A stretch of DNA of 64,000 nt from Gammaproteobacteria bacterium. Lineage in GTDB: Bacteria; Pseudomonadota; Gammaproteobacteria; Poriferisulfidales; Poriferisulfidaceae. This document shows positions 1 to 8,644 of the stretch, in pieces (position 1 is the first letter of the stretch; every line of letters starts with the position of its first letter). Position numbers and translations under genes: made by a program. The notes under the pieces were generated by a model that saw only the letters and a program-made list of their open reading frames with translations, did no database searches and was not told the DNA's origin. The stretch is from assembly GCA_028819565.1 (NCBI GenBank), contig JAPPLD010000003.1, forward strand, positions 1-64,000. The letters are read 5' to 3'.

Positions 1-32
1 AAAAAAGAGGGTCGCATTCGCGGCCCTCTTCA
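1..32 (-). terminator. Rho-independent terminator of pstS
   Basis: On the minus strand, just past the pstS stop, a hairpin with arms AAGAGGGCCGC and GCGACCCTCTT around a GAAT loop is followed by six T. One internal C/A mismatch interrupts the stem. The structure suggests pstS is transcribed alone, or at least that no pstCAB follows directly. Confidence 0.8.
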
Positions 33-53
33 CAGAACTCTGGAAGTTTTTGC

Positions 54-1079
54 TTAGAGCGGAGTGAACGAAGTAATCTTGGGCACCGATTCGCCACGCT
101 CGTCGGCGGACATCGGGATCATGCCCTTCTCAGTCAGGTAGCCTTCTAAACCGCTGGCCTTGTCGCTCATGAATTCAGCGACGAACTCCCGAATGCCAGG
201 GATGACATCCAGATGGGCATTCTTGATGTAGAAGTACAGCGGCCGTGAGACCGGGTAGCCGCCATCGGCAATAGCGTCAAACGTCGGGACGACGCCGTCT
301 ATGAGCGAGCCTTGGACCTTGTCGGAATTCTGATCCAGGAAGCTGAACCCAAAGACACCCAGTGCGCTGGGGTTGGCGGTCAGTTTCTGCACAATGAGGT
401 TGTCGTTCTCGCCGGCTTCGATGTAATGGCCGTCCTCGCGCACGGAGTGGCAGTAGGACTTGTACATCTTCTTGTCCTTCTTCTTAATGGCCTTGATCCA
501 GGCGAAGGTCTTGCACCCGCCTTCCAGAGCGAGTTCAGCGAAAGCGTCCCGGGTACCGGAAGTCGGAGGCGGGCCTAGCACTTCGATCTTGGTGTCGGGC
601 AGGGCCGGGTTGACGTCCTTCCAGGTGGTGTACGGATTGGGAATAAAGGATTCCGCGCCATTCGGATCCGGGACTTCCCGGGCCAGGGCCAGGAAGACGT
701 CGCGGCGGGTCAGTTCCATCGGAGCCGTAGCCTTGGAGTTGGCCAGCACGATGCCGTCGTAGCCAATCTTGGCCTCAGTGACGTCGCTGACGCCGTTCTT
801 GGAGCAGGTTTCAATTTCCCCACTCTTGATCTTGCGCGAAGAGTTCGCGATATCCGGAGTGCTGATACCGACGCCGGCACAGAACAACTTCAGGCCGCCG
901 CCGGAACCCGTGGCTTCAACCTTCGGGGTCTTGAAAGCGGTGGATTTACCAAACTTTTCGGCCACGACGGTGGAGAAAGGATAGACAGTGGAGGAACCCA
1001 CTATGTTGATTTGGTCGCGGGCCTGAGCTGCCGTAGCGGCAAGCGCAAGAAGGACAACCGCGGAAATGCGGAATTTCAT
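54..1079 (-). CDS. pstS: Phosphate ABC transporter substrate-binding protein PstS
   Basis: A 341-residue periplasmic phosphate-binding protein that delivers phosphate to the PstCAB permease. A signal peptide ending AAQA-R is visible at residues 1-20. The family phosphate-binding signatures are present: INIVGSSTVYPF at about residue 24, GSGGGLKLFC at about 58, and PPTSGTRDAFAE at about 173. The start is supported by AGAGG about eight bases upstream and by the signal peptide. A Pho-box-like promoter lies upstream and a strong terminator downstream. No pstCAB genes are in the window, so the permease must be encoded elsewhere. Confidence 0.93.
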   Translation of the reverse strand: MKFRISAVVLLALAATAAQARDQINIVGSSTVYPFSTVVAEKFGKSTAFKTPKVEATGSGGGLKLFCAGVGISTPDIANSSRKIKSGEIETCSKNGVSDVTEAKIGYDGIVLANSKATAPMELTRRDVFLALAREVPDPNGAESFIPNPYTTWKDVNPALPDTKIEVLGPPPTSGTRDAFAELALEGGCKTFAWIKAIKKKDKKMYKSYCHSVREDGHYIEAGENDNLIVQKLTANPSALGVFGFSFLDQNSDKVQGSLIDGVVPTFDAIADGGYPVSRPLYFYIKNAHLDVIPGIREFVAEFMSDKASGLEGYLTEKGMIPMSADERGESVPKITSFTPL

Positions 1080-1137
1080 TCGTTAAACCTCTTGGCGTTC
1101 GAGTTGATTTGGTAGGAGTGTCCCCTTGATGTCGCGA

Positions 1138-1171
1138 ATTAAAGCCAAGTTTTGTAACACGCATATGACAG
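1138..1171 (-). promoter_or_regulatory. PhoB-type promoter of pstS (Pho box plus -10)
   Basis: On the minus strand, CTGTCAT-ATGC-GTGTTAC (1154-1171) resembles the Pho box, a direct repeat of 7-bp halves with 4-bp spacers. A weaker third 11-bp unit follows. A TTTAAT -10 (1138-1143) sits ten bases further on, the usual geometry when PhoB replaces a -35. The match is by eye; the first half is perfect and the second is 5 of 7. Confidence 0.55.
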
Positions 1172-1241
1172 GATGCCGCGGTGGGGAAAAGAAAGGTTTT
1201 TGGAAAGAAAAAGAGCAGGGCGGTGTAAAATTCATCACATC

Positions 1242-2321
1242 ATGGCTGGTAATACTTTCGGCACCTTGTTTGCCGTGACTTCGTTCGGTGAAAGCCATGG
1301 CCCCGCCATCGGCTGCATCATCGATGGTTGTCCGCCACACCTAGCCTTGCAGAAATCAGACCTACAGCACGACTTGGACCGTCGCCGGCCCGGCCAGACC
1401 CGCCATACCAGCCAGAGGCGAGAACCGGACCAGGTGAAGATCCTGTCCGGAGTCTTCGAAGGCAAGACGACCGGAACCCCCATCGCGCTGGTGATCGAGA
1501 ACCAGGATGCCCGATCCAAGGACTACTCGGAGTTGCGCGACCTGTTCCGGCCGGGACACGCGGACTACACCTATCAGCGTAAATACGGGATCCGCGACTA
1601 TTGCGGGGGAGGACGGGCTTCCGCCCGGGAGACGGCGACCCGAGTCGCTGCCGGAGCAGTGGCCAGGAAATGGCTGCACGAGCGCTATGGCGTCACGATC
1701 CGCGGATGCGTGAGGCAAGTCGGCCCGATTCGCGCCGAGATGACGGAGTGGGAGGCGGTCGAAGCCAACCCGTTCTTCTTCCCGGAACCAGGCAAACTTG
1801 CCGAGCTGGAGAACTTCATGGACGAGTTGCGCAAGGCGGGCGACTCGATCGGAGCCCGGGTAGAGGTGGAGGCAACGGGCCTGCCGGTCGGCTGGGGCGA
1901 ACCTGTCTTTGAGCGACTGGACGCCATGGTGGCCCAGGCGATGATGAGCATCAACGCGGTCAAGGCGGTGGAAATCGGCGATGGTTTCGCCGTCGTCGAA
2001 CAGCGCGGAAGCGAGCACCGTGACGAGATCACGCCGGAAGGTTTCCTGTCCAATCACTCAGGCGGGACCTTGGGGGGGCTGAGTTCCGGTCAGGATCTGA
2101 GGGTTGCTTTGGCTTTCAAACCCACCTCGAGCATCCGAATTCCCGGGCGTACGATCGATCGACAGGGAGAAGCGACCGAGGTGGTGACCAAGGGGCGCCA
2201 TGATCCCTGCGTCGGTTTGCGTGCCGTACCGATTGCCGAGGCCATGCTGGCCCTGACCCTGATGGATCAGGCCATGCGTCATCGAGCCCAGTGTGGCGAT
2301 GTGGAGGTTGATGCCCCCTAG
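1242..2321 (+). CDS. aroC: Chorismate synthase
   Basis: Converts 5-enolpyruvylshikimate-3-phosphate to chorismate, the last step of the shikimate pathway, using reduced FMN. The N-terminal [18 protein letters not shown] is the family signature; RPGHADYTY at about residue 104 and the GGRASARET loop at about 123 are FMN/substrate-site elements. The SGG-TLGG-SSGQD segment near residue 270 is also typical. Length of 359 residues is normal. An upstream in-frame start at 1173 would add 23 unconserved residues, so ATG 1242 is chosen. No good ribosome site precedes it. Confidence 0.95.
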   Translation: MAGNTFGTLFAVTSFGESHGPAIGCIIDGCPPHLALQKSDLQHDLDRRRPGQTRHTSQRREPDQVKILSGVFEGKTTGTPIALVIENQDARSKDYSELRDLFRPGHADYTYQRKYGIRDYCGGGRASARETATRVAAGAVARKWLHERYGVTIRGCVRQVGPIRAEMTEWEAVEANPFFFPEPGKLAELENFMDELRKAGDSIGARVEVEATGLPVGWGEPVFERLDAMVAQAMMSINAVKAVEIGDGFAVVEQRGSEHRDEITPEGFLSNHSGGTLGGLSSGQDLRVALAFKPTSSIRIPGRTIDRQGEATEVVTKGRHDPCVGLRAVPIAEAMLALTLMDQAMRHRAQCGDVEVDAP

Positions 2322-2332
2322 GCCTGCGGCAC

Positions 2333-3505
2333 GTGACACCTCTCCTGTTTGCCCGGTTTTCCGGCTTTTATTTTTTCTATTTCGCCTCCCTGGGCGTTTT
2401 CCTGCCATTTTGGCCACTGTATCTGAAGTTCCTTGGCTTCAGTGCGGTTGAAATCGGACAACTGGTAGCGGTGGTGATGGCGGTCGGCATCGTCGCGCCG
2501 AATCTCTGGGGTTGGCTGGCGGATCACACGGAACGCCGGATCTGGCTGATCCAACTGGCTGCATTGGGGGGCGCGGCGGGAACGGTGGGCCTGCAATGGG
2601 TGACCAGTTTCTACGGAATGATCCCATTGCTGATGCTGTTCAGCTTCTTCTGGTATGCCTCGCTACCCTTGGTCGAAGGCATTACGCTGACCCACCTCGA
2701 GCACCAAACCGACCGGCGCTATTCCTACACTCGGGTCCGGCTGTGGGGATCCATGGGTTTTGTCTTCGCCTGCCTGACGCTGTCAACGGTATTGTTCGGT
2801 GTCGAGGGCGACATCTGGTGGCTGGTTCCGCTGAGTTTGTTCATCTGCCACTTCGGCCTGTGGCTGACCACCTTAACGCTGACGAGCCGGCCGCAAAAGC
2901 GGAGCCATCCGGCGCATATCAACTTGGCCAACCTGTTGCGCCATCCGGCCGTGCTGGGGCTTTTGGCGGCATTCGTCTTGATGCAACTCAGCCATGGGCC
3001 GTTCTATACGTTTTTCTCCATCTATCTGGAAGGGCACGGCTACCCGATCCAGGGTCTGGCCGTGCTGTGGTCGGTGGGCGTGTTCGGGGAGATTCTGGTA
3101 TTCCTATTCTTCAGCCGTTATCTCGCACATCACCCTGCCCGCAACTTGTTCGCACTGGCTTTTGCCCTCGCGGCCATTCGCTGGGTCGTATTGGGGAATT
3201 TCCCGGAGTTTTGGGTCGTGATTCTGGCGACCCAGTTCCTGCATGCAGCGACCTATGGGCTTTACCACGCCGTTTCGGTGCAGTTGATCCACCGATTATT
3301 CCCCGGGCGGCTGCAAAGCCGAGGTCAAGCACTGTATTCGTCGCTCAATTTCGGCGTGGGCGCCGCGCTTGGGAGCTTGTTGAGTGGCATGGTCTGGGAC
3401 GGCCTGGGTTCGACCGCGACTTTCCACGCTGCCGCCGCCATCGCCTTGACCGGCATGCTGATCGGCTGGTTCGCGGTACGCCATGCCACGCCGCTCGATC
3501 GCTGA
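2333..3505 (+). CDS. MFS transporter, HcaT/nucleoside-symporter-like
   Basis: A 390-residue integral membrane carrier with about twelve hydrophobic segments and no signal peptide. The N-terminal pattern (FYFFYFASLGVFLPFWPLYL, then GWLADHTERR in the first cytoplasmic loop) and the RxRLWGSMGF stretch near residue 134 match the MFS_1-like group containing HcaT and nucleoside:proton symporters. The substrate cannot be told from sequence. GTG 2333 lies 11 bases after the aroC stop, suggesting co-transcription. Confidence 0.8.
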   Translation: MTPLLFARFSGFYFFYFASLGVFLPFWPLYLKFLGFSAVEIGQLVAVVMAVGIVAPNLWGWLADHTERRIWLIQLAALGGAAGTVGLQWVTSFYGMIPLLMLFSFFWYASLPLVEGITLTHLEHQTDRRYSYTRVRLWGSMGFVFACLTLSTVLFGVEGDIWWLVPLSLFICHFGLWLTTLTLTSRPQKRSHPAHINLANLLRHPAVLGLLAAFVLMQLSHGPFYTFFSIYLEGHGYPIQGLAVLWSVGVFGEILVFLFFSRYLAHHPARNLFALAFALAAIRWVVLGNFPEFWVVILATQFLHAATYGLYHAVSVQLIHRLFPGRLQSRGQALYSSLNFGVGAALGSLLSGMVWDGLGSTATFHAAAAIALTGMLIGWFAVRHATPLDR

Positions 3506-3594
3506 CGCATGCGCGATATGAAATAGCGAGAATAGTCCACCAGCCCGGAATCCGGCACCGAATTCACGTTGTAACCCATTGATTTTGCGTGAGT

Positions 3595-3624
3595 AAAAAT
3601 GGTCTAAAAATTCCGACCATTTTT
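3595..3624. terminator. Perfect inverted repeat, possible terminator after the MFS gene
   Basis: AAAAATGGTC and GACCATTTTT form a perfect 10-bp inverted repeat with a 10-base loop. The arms end in A and T runs, so it could terminate transcription in either direction. It lies 90 bases past the MFS stop codon. Confidence 0.5.
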
Positions 3625-3672
3625 CCTTGACTTTTGCCGCCCTGCTCCGGCATCATCCCGCCTGGATCAACA

Positions 3673-3696
3673 GCCCGATCGCGGGCAGTTTTTTTT
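3673..3696 (+). terminator. Short GC hairpin with T8 tract
   Basis: GCCCG-ATCG-CGGGC followed by AG and eight T has the form of an intrinsic terminator. It ends only 24 bases before the ATG of the coiled-coil gene. It is therefore either a terminator for upstream transcription or a leader attenuator. Confidence 0.55.
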
Positions 3697-3720
3697 CATA
3701 TTTCGACTAAGGAGTCAATT

Positions 3721-4176
3721 ATGGGGCAATCCTCCCAGCAATCCGGCGAGCGCGAGCAGACCGCGCCGCCACCACACAAGTTTGCTAAACTCCGGGCTGT
3801 CAGGAATCTGGTCGACGAAAAAATCCCGGAGAAGCAGGCCATGGCCATCGTCGAAACCATCGAGGACGCGCGCAGTGGGTTCGCCACGCAAGCGGGCATG
3901 GAGAAGATGGAAGTTGCCCTGCGCAGCGACATGGAGAAGATGGAGACCTCCCTGCGTAGCGATATGGAGAAGATGGAGACCTCCCTGCGCAGCGACATGA
4001 AGCGGATGATCGATTCTCTCCGCAGCGAGATGCGCCACGACATGGAAAAACTGGAGCTCCGCATGCGCGCCGACATGGAAAGCCTGCGCGCCGATGTTCA
4101 GGCTGAATTCAAGAGGCTCTACTGGTTCATTCCGCTTGTCATGGGTGTCGTGGTTGGCATCCTGAAAATCACCTGA
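3721..4176 (+). CDS. Coiled-coil protein with C-terminal membrane anchor (DUF1640-like)
   Basis: A 151-residue protein of unknown function. An N-terminal globular part (residues 20-55, with a VPE-like IPEKQAMAIVETIEDA segment) is followed by a long heptad-patterned coiled coil. The coil has repeats of MEKMETSLRSD between about 60 and 103. One transmembrane helix (about 135-150) closes the protein. The layout resembles DUF1640/CCDC90-like proteins, but the family call is tentative. ATG 3721 has AAGGAG nine bases upstream; a longer reading from 3634 would run through the hairpin. Confidence 0.6.
   Translation: MGQSSQQSGEREQTAPPPHKFAKLRAVRNLVDEKIPEKQAMAIVETIEDARSGFATQAGMEKMEVALRSDMEKMETSLRSDMEKMETSLRSDMKRMIDSLRSEMRHDMEKLELRMRADMESLRADVQAEFKRLYWFIPLVMGVVVGILKIT
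3898..4029 (+). repeat. Four tandem 33-bp coding repeats
   Basis: Units start at 3898, 3931, 3964 and 3997. The second and third are almost identical and the fourth is diverged. Each encodes eleven residues of the MEKMETSLRSD type, so copy-number change would lengthen or shorten the coiled coil in frame. Confidence 0.8.
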
Positions 4177-4263
4177 CCGGCGGACCGGCTCCCAGTTCAT
4201 TCCGATCTTTGGTCGCCCTTGATATGCGCGCGAGATCTGCACAGGCCGACCGACCCCCTAAGG

Positions 4264-4269
4264 TATAAT
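4264..4269 (+). promoter_or_regulatory. Candidate -10 element for the fhc cluster
   Basis: A perfect TATAAT lies 34 bases before the first fhc-cluster start codon. No convincing -35 was found at 16-18 bp, so an activator may be needed or the promoter may be elsewhere. Confidence 0.35.
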
Positions 4270-4302
4270 CATTTTCCCCCGAAACCACGGCAGGATGCGT
4301 CA

Positions 4303-4656
4303 GTGGCTGAACAAATGATGCTAATTCCCGGGCGCTCGAGCAAGCAGGGGACTTCCCTGAATGCCGGGAAACTCAAGGAGGAGTACCAAGCCGTCACCTC
4401 GACCATCGAGATGAACGAGAGCACCATGCGCAAGCTAGGCCTTTCCGCTGGAGACCGGGTGCGCTTGTCCTGTGCCACTGGTAAGGTGGAAGTCGAATGC
4501 GGGAAGCCGCGTAAAGACGAAGATCTCCCGGACGGGATGATCTTCATTCCGTATGGCCCGTCTTCCAGCGAACTGATGGAAAGCGACACCGCCGGATCCG
4601 GCATGCCGATGTCGAAGCAGATGATGGTGGACGTGGAATGCCTGGGAGCCAAATGA
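4303..4656 (+). CDS. FmdD/FwdD-like molybdopterin dinucleotide-binding protein
   Basis: A 117-residue protein resembling subunit D of archaeal formylmethanofuran dehydrogenase, the separate C-terminal pterin-binding domain of that Mo/W enzyme family. Visible features are the GRSSKQGTSLNAGK start, the LGLSAGDRVRLS beta-barrel motif near residue 50, and IFIPYGPSSSELM near 83. GTG 4303 has AGGA seven bases upstream; ATG 4315 is the alternative. It leads the fhc operon and lies 25 bases before fhcB, implying that it works with FhcB. Whether it still binds a pterin is unknown. Confidence 0.75.
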   Translation: MAEQMMLIPGRSSKQGTSLNAGKLKEEYQAVTSTIEMNESTMRKLGLSAGDRVRLSCATGKVEVECGKPRKDEDLPDGMIFIPYGPSSSELMESDTAGSGMPMSKQMMVDVECLGAK

Positions 4657-4681
4657 AAACCCTGCCTTGCCTGTTGAGACC

Positions 4682-6040
4682 ATGAGCGAAACCAAAACCC
4701 CTGAAACCGAAAAGGACGAACCCAATATCCGCATCGTGGAGGATGCCACCTGCACGTTCTGCGGGTGTGTCTGTGATGACATGGAGTTGACCGTCGACCT
4801 CGACGCGAATCGCATTACGAAAGCCAAGAACGCCTGCGTTCTCGGTCGAGCCTGGTTCCTCCAGCATGGCATCGAGGATCATCCGCAGGCGATGATCGAT
4901 GGACGCGAAGTGCCGCTGGAAGAAGCGATGGATGAAGCAGCGCGCATCCTGCACGAAGCGAAATTCCCGATCACCTACGGCCTGAGCGATTCTCCATGCG
5001 AGGCACAGCGAGTGGCGGTGGCCATCAACGATCTGGTGCGCGGCAACATCGACACCACCACTTCCGTATGCCATGGTCCGTCCGGCATCGCGTTCCAGGG
5101 CGTGGGCGAAAGCACGTCGACCTTGGGAGAGGTCAAGAACCGCGCCGATCTGGTCATTTACTGGGGCGGCAACCCGGCCGAGTCCCATCCGCGGCATTTC
5201 ACCCGCTATACCGTGACGCCGAAGGGACGCTATATCCCGAACGGCAAGAAAGACCGTTACGTGGTGTTGATCGACGTACGCAAGACGCCGAGTGCACCAG
5301 TGGCGGATCAGCTTATCCGGGTCAAGCCCGGTCGCGACTTCGAGTTGCTGTGGGCATTGCGCGCTTTGGTGCGAGGCCGCGATATAGACCCCGACATCGA
5401 GAAAATTACAGGTGTGTCACGGGAAGTCCTGGACGAATTGGTGGAACGCATGAAGAACTGCAACTTCGGGGTTCTGTTCTTCGGCATGGGCCTGACTATG
5501 ACCCGCGGTCGCCACTTCAATTCGGGAGCGCTGCTGGCGCTGGCCACCGACCTCAACAAGTACACGCATTTTGTCGCCAAGCCGGTACGCGGTCACGGCA
5601 ACGTCACCGGTGCCGACAACGTAGTGTCGTGGCAGACCGGCTATCCGTTCGGCGTGAATTTCCACCGTGGCTACCCGCGCTTCAATCCCGGCGAGTACAC
5701 CACCGTAGACCTGCTGGCACGCGGCGACGCCGACGCAGCCTTGATGATTGCCACGGACCCGGCCTCAAACTTCCCGAAGCACGCCATCGAGCACCTGAAG
5801 AAGATTCCAGTGATCTCGCTGGACGCCAAGCCGACTTACACCAGCCGGCAGGCGCGGGTCGCCTTCATGGTGGCTACCTACGGAATCAACACGGGCGGCA
5901 CCGTGTACCGCATGGACGACGTGCCGATTACCCTTCGCCCGGCATTCGATTCCCCGTTTCCGACGGACGAGGAGGTTCTGACCGGGATTCTTACCCGTTT
6001 GAAGAAGCTCCGGGCGAATGGCCGCAAGAAGGCGGCATAG
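4682..6040 (+). CDS. fhcB: Formyltransferase/hydrolase complex subunit B (FmdB/FwdB homologue)
   Basis: A 452-residue homologue of the Mo/W-pterin subunit of formylmethanofuran dehydrogenase, part of the Fhc complex of C1 metabolism. The N-terminus carries Cys24-x2-Cys27-x3-Cys31 and Cys52, matching the [4Fe-4S] ligand pattern of archaeal FwdB. SVCHGPS places Cys130-His131 where FwdB binds tungsten. Long stretches such as GEVKNRADLVIYWGGNP and LFFGMGLTMTRG are strongly family-like. ATG 4682 is preferred over TTG 4667. From memory, the studied Methylorubrum FhcB has no metal cofactor, so retained ligands are notable. Confidence 0.9.
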   Translation: MSETKTPETEKDEPNIRIVEDATCTFCGCVCDDMELTVDLDANRITKAKNACVLGRAWFLQHGIEDHPQAMIDGREVPLEEAMDEAARILHEAKFPITYGLSDSPCEAQRVAVAINDLVRGNIDTTTSVCHGPSGIAFQGVGESTSTLGEVKNRADLVIYWGGNPAESHPRHFTRYTVTPKGRYIPNGKKDRYVVLIDVRKTPSAPVADQLIRVKPGRDFELLWALRALVRGRDIDPDIEKITGVSREVLDELVERMKNCNFGVLFFGMGLTMTRGRHFNSGALLALATDLNKYTHFVAKPVRGHGNVTGADNVVSWQTGYPFGVNFHRGYPRFNPGEYTTVDLLARGDADAALMIATDPASNFPKHAIEHLKKIPVISLDAKPTYTSRQARVAFMVATYGINTGGTVYRMDDVPITLRPAFDSPFPTDEEVLTGILTRLKKLRANGRKKAA

Positions 6041-6075
6041 TTTCATCATCTGGTCAAGTTCAGGAGACGGCCAAA

Positions 6076-7752
6076 ATGGCTGAGAACGGCACGGAACTGC
6101 GTATCAAGGGCGGAAAAGTCTACGATCCGGCCAACGGCATCGATGGCGAGGTGCGCGACATTCTGGTGCGCGACGGGCGCATCGTGGACAAGGTTTCCGA
6201 GAAGGCACGAACTTTCAACATTCCTGGTATGGTCGTGATGCCGGGTGGGATTGACATCCATTGCCATATTGCTGGCCCGAAAGTCAATCTCTCGCGCAAG
6301 TTGCAACCCGAAGATCATCGCCTGGATGTCCATCCCGGAACGGACGTGACTCGCTCTGGGGTCGGCGGGGTCACTCCGTCGACGTTCGCCACCGGCTATC
6401 GTTACGCCATGCTGGGCTACACCACGGCGTTTGATGCGGCGGTCCCGCCCCTGGCGGCCCGCCACGTGATCGAGGAGTTTCATGACACGCCGGTGATCGA
6501 CAAGGGCTTTTATGTCTTGCTTGGCAACAACATGTTCCTGTACGACCTCCTGAAGCAGGGTCGGAAGCAGGATTTCAAGGACGCGATCGCCTGGTGGGTG
6601 ACGGCGGCACGGGCGGCCAGCGTCAAGCTGGTCAATGCGGGCGGCGATGAATTCTGGAAGGGTCGGCGCAACGAGAACGTCACCGACGTCAACGAAAAGA
6701 TTGATCCGTTCGACTTGACCCCGCTGCATGCGACGGCTGCTTTTATCGAAGCGGTGGACGAGCTGAACATGCCGCATCCTGCGCACATTCACTGCAACAA
6801 CCTGGGCCACAGTGGCAATATCCAGACCACGCTGGACACGATGAAAGCGGCCGAAGGGCACCGGGCGCACATTGCGCACGTCCAGTTCCACAGTTATGCG
6901 GGCGAACTCGGAAAACGCGTCCAGACCGGCTCGGAAGCCATCATCGACTATATCAATACCCATGAAAACATCACGACCGACATCGGCATGGTGATGTTCG
7001 GCAAGGCGACCGCGATGACGGCGGATGCCCCGCTGACCTGGATGTTGCGCAACAAGGACACCAAATGGATCAATGCGGATACCGAGTGCGAGAGTGGCTG
7101 CGGGGTCATGCCGTTTTCTTATCAGGACACGAATTACACGCACACCATGCAGTGGGCGATCGGGTTGGAACTGTTCCTGTTGTCACAAGACCCTTGGCGA
7201 GTGATGTTCTCTACCGACCACCCGAACGGCGCCTCTTTCCGCACGTATCCGCGATTGATTCGCCTGCTGATGGATCGCGGTTTTCGGGCCGAGATGATGA
7301 AGCAGGTCAACCAGAAAGCGATCAGCAACAGCCTGTTGCCGCAACTGGACCGGGAATACAGCCTGTATGAAATCGCCATCATCACCCGTGCGGCCCCCGC
7401 CCGGGCGCTAGGTTTGGCCAACAAGGGACATTTGGGCGTGGGTGCGGATGCCGACATCACGATCTACACGGATGACGAAAACCGCGAGAGAATGTTCAAT
7501 GCGCCGCGCTACGTGATCAAGGCAGGCAAGCCGATCATCGAGGATCACGAGTTCGTCGACGATCATATCGGGCGATTCCTGCACGCGGAGCCCGTGTACG
7601 ATCCGGCTATTGAAGACCATATCCGGCCGTTCTTTGATGATTACTACTCCATCCGGTTCAACAACTACCGGGTGGATGCTTCCTATCTCCACGATCATGA
7701 AGTGATGCCGCTGCGCAATTCCGGGAACGGGCGGAAGAAGAAGGGCAAATGA
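6076..7752 (+). CDS. fhcA: Formyltransferase/hydrolase complex subunit A (amidohydrolase)
   Basis: A 558-residue amidohydrolase that hydrolyses the formyl-methanofuran-type intermediate to formate. GGIDIHCHIAG gives the His62-x-His64 metal pair, VKLVNAGGDEFW the likely carboxylated lysine region, HIHCNN and HIAHVQFHS further histidine ligands, and STDHPNG the catalytic aspartate. ATG 6076 has AGGAG ten bases upstream; the reading frame is open further upstream but that part overlaps fhcB in another frame. The stop overlaps fhcD by four bases. Confidence 0.93.
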   Translation: MAENGTELRIKGGKVYDPANGIDGEVRDILVRDGRIVDKVSEKARTFNIPGMVVMPGGIDIHCHIAGPKVNLSRKLQPEDHRLDVHPGTDVTRSGVGGVTPSTFATGYRYAMLGYTTAFDAAVPPLAARHVIEEFHDTPVIDKGFYVLLGNNMFLYDLLKQGRKQDFKDAIAWWVTAARAASVKLVNAGGDEFWKGRRNENVTDVNEKIDPFDLTPLHATAAFIEAVDELNMPHPAHIHCNNLGHSGNIQTTLDTMKAAEGHRAHIAHVQFHSYAGELGKRVQTGSEAIIDYINTHENITTDIGMVMFGKATAMTADAPLTWMLRNKDTKWINADTECESGCGVMPFSYQDTNYTHTMQWAIGLELFLLSQDPWRVMFSTDHPNGASFRTYPRLIRLLMDRGFRAEMMKQVNQKAISNSLLPQLDREYSLYEIAIITRAAPARALGLANKGHLGVGADADITIYTDDENRERMFNAPRYVIKAGKPIIEDHEFVDDHIGRFLHAEPVYDPAIEDHIRPFFDDYYSIRFNNYRVDASYLHDHEVMPLRNSGNGRKKKGK

Positions 7753-8642
7753 GAGTCGGCAAGACCGAGGTAGTTGATACGTTTGCCGAGGCTTTCGGCA
7801 TGTGGGGCGCACGCGTCATCATCACCGCCGACACCAAAAACTGGGCGCGAGCCGCCGCCCAGTCCTTCACCGGCTTTGCCACTTCCGTGATCCGCTGCAA
7901 ATGCGAGGCAGCGGCGGAATGCGAGATTCCTGATACCGATACGCCGGATCTGCGCCCGGGAATCAGCGTGCTGCTGTTCGCAATGAGCGAAAAGGACATG
8001 AGCGCCCGCTTGGTCGAGCGGATCGGGCAGTGCGTGATGACCTGTCCGACGACCGCCTGCTACAACGGGTTGGAAAATGGAACCACCGTGCCGGTCGGAC
8101 AGCGACTGCGATTTTTCGGTGATGGCCACCAGATCGCCAAGGTGGTGGGAGGCCGGAAGTTCTGGAGGATTCCGATCATGGGAGGCGAGTTCCTGGTGGA
8201 CGACGTGTTCGGGGTTCAGCCCGCTATCGGTGGCGGTAACTTATTGATGCTGGGGAGAAGCGGACGGACCGCTCTGCGCGCCGCGTCTGGCGCAGCGGAT
8301 GCAATGCGCGACGTAGCCGGTGTGTTCCTGCCTTTCCCACAAGGCGTGGTCGGGTCTGGCAGCAAGGTGGGTTCTCGCTACAAGGGCCTGATTGCCTCGA
8401 CCAATGAAGCCTATTGCCCGACCCTGCGAGGGCGAGTCAAGAATTCGGAGTTGCCGGAAGGCATTGCAGCGGTTTATGAAGTGGTGGTCAATGGTCTCGA
8501 CGAGGATGCGTTGCGCGAAGCCATGCGGCGGGGCATCCAGGCCGCGGCGGAACGTGGCGTGGATTACGTCAGCGCGGGGAACTACGGCGGGACGCTCGGC
8601 CAATACAAATTCCACCTCTATGAATTGCTGGAGAGCGGCTGA
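7749..8642 (+). CDS. fhcD: Formylmethanofuran:tetrahydromethanopterin formyltransferase
   Basis: The 297-residue Ftr homologue transfers the formyl group between tetrahydromethanopterin and the methanofuran-type carrier of the Fhc complex. Family-typical segments include the N-terminal EVVDTFAEAFGMWGAR, the ISVLLFAMS strand near residue 75, and CPTTACYNGL near 98. Normal length. The start overlaps the fhcA stop (ATGA), indicating translational coupling. Confidence 0.93.
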   Translation: MRVGKTEVVDTFAEAFGMWGARVIITADTKNWARAAAQSFTGFATSVIRCKCEAAAECEIPDTDTPDLRPGISVLLFAMSEKDMSARLVERIGQCVMTCPTTACYNGLENGTTVPVGQRLRFFGDGHQIAKVVGGRKFWRIPIMGGEFLVDDVFGVQPAIGGGNLLMLGRSGRTALRAASGAADAMRDVAGVFLPFPQGVVGSGSKVGSRYKGLIASTNEAYCPTLRGRVKNSELPEGIAAVYEVVVNGLDEDALREAMRRGIQAAAERGVDYVSAGNYGGTLGQYKFHLYELLESG

Positions 8643-8644
8643 TC

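Noticed and set aside
1226-1231. TAAAAT as -10 of a leaderless aroC transcript
   Set aside because: No -35 lies at a suitable distance, and the match is one of many in an A-rich stretch.
4996-6075. Long N-terminal extension of fhcA overlapping fhcB
   Set aside because: The frame is open, but residues before ATG 6076 are Arg/Gly-rich shadow translation of fhcB and resemble no amidohydrolase.
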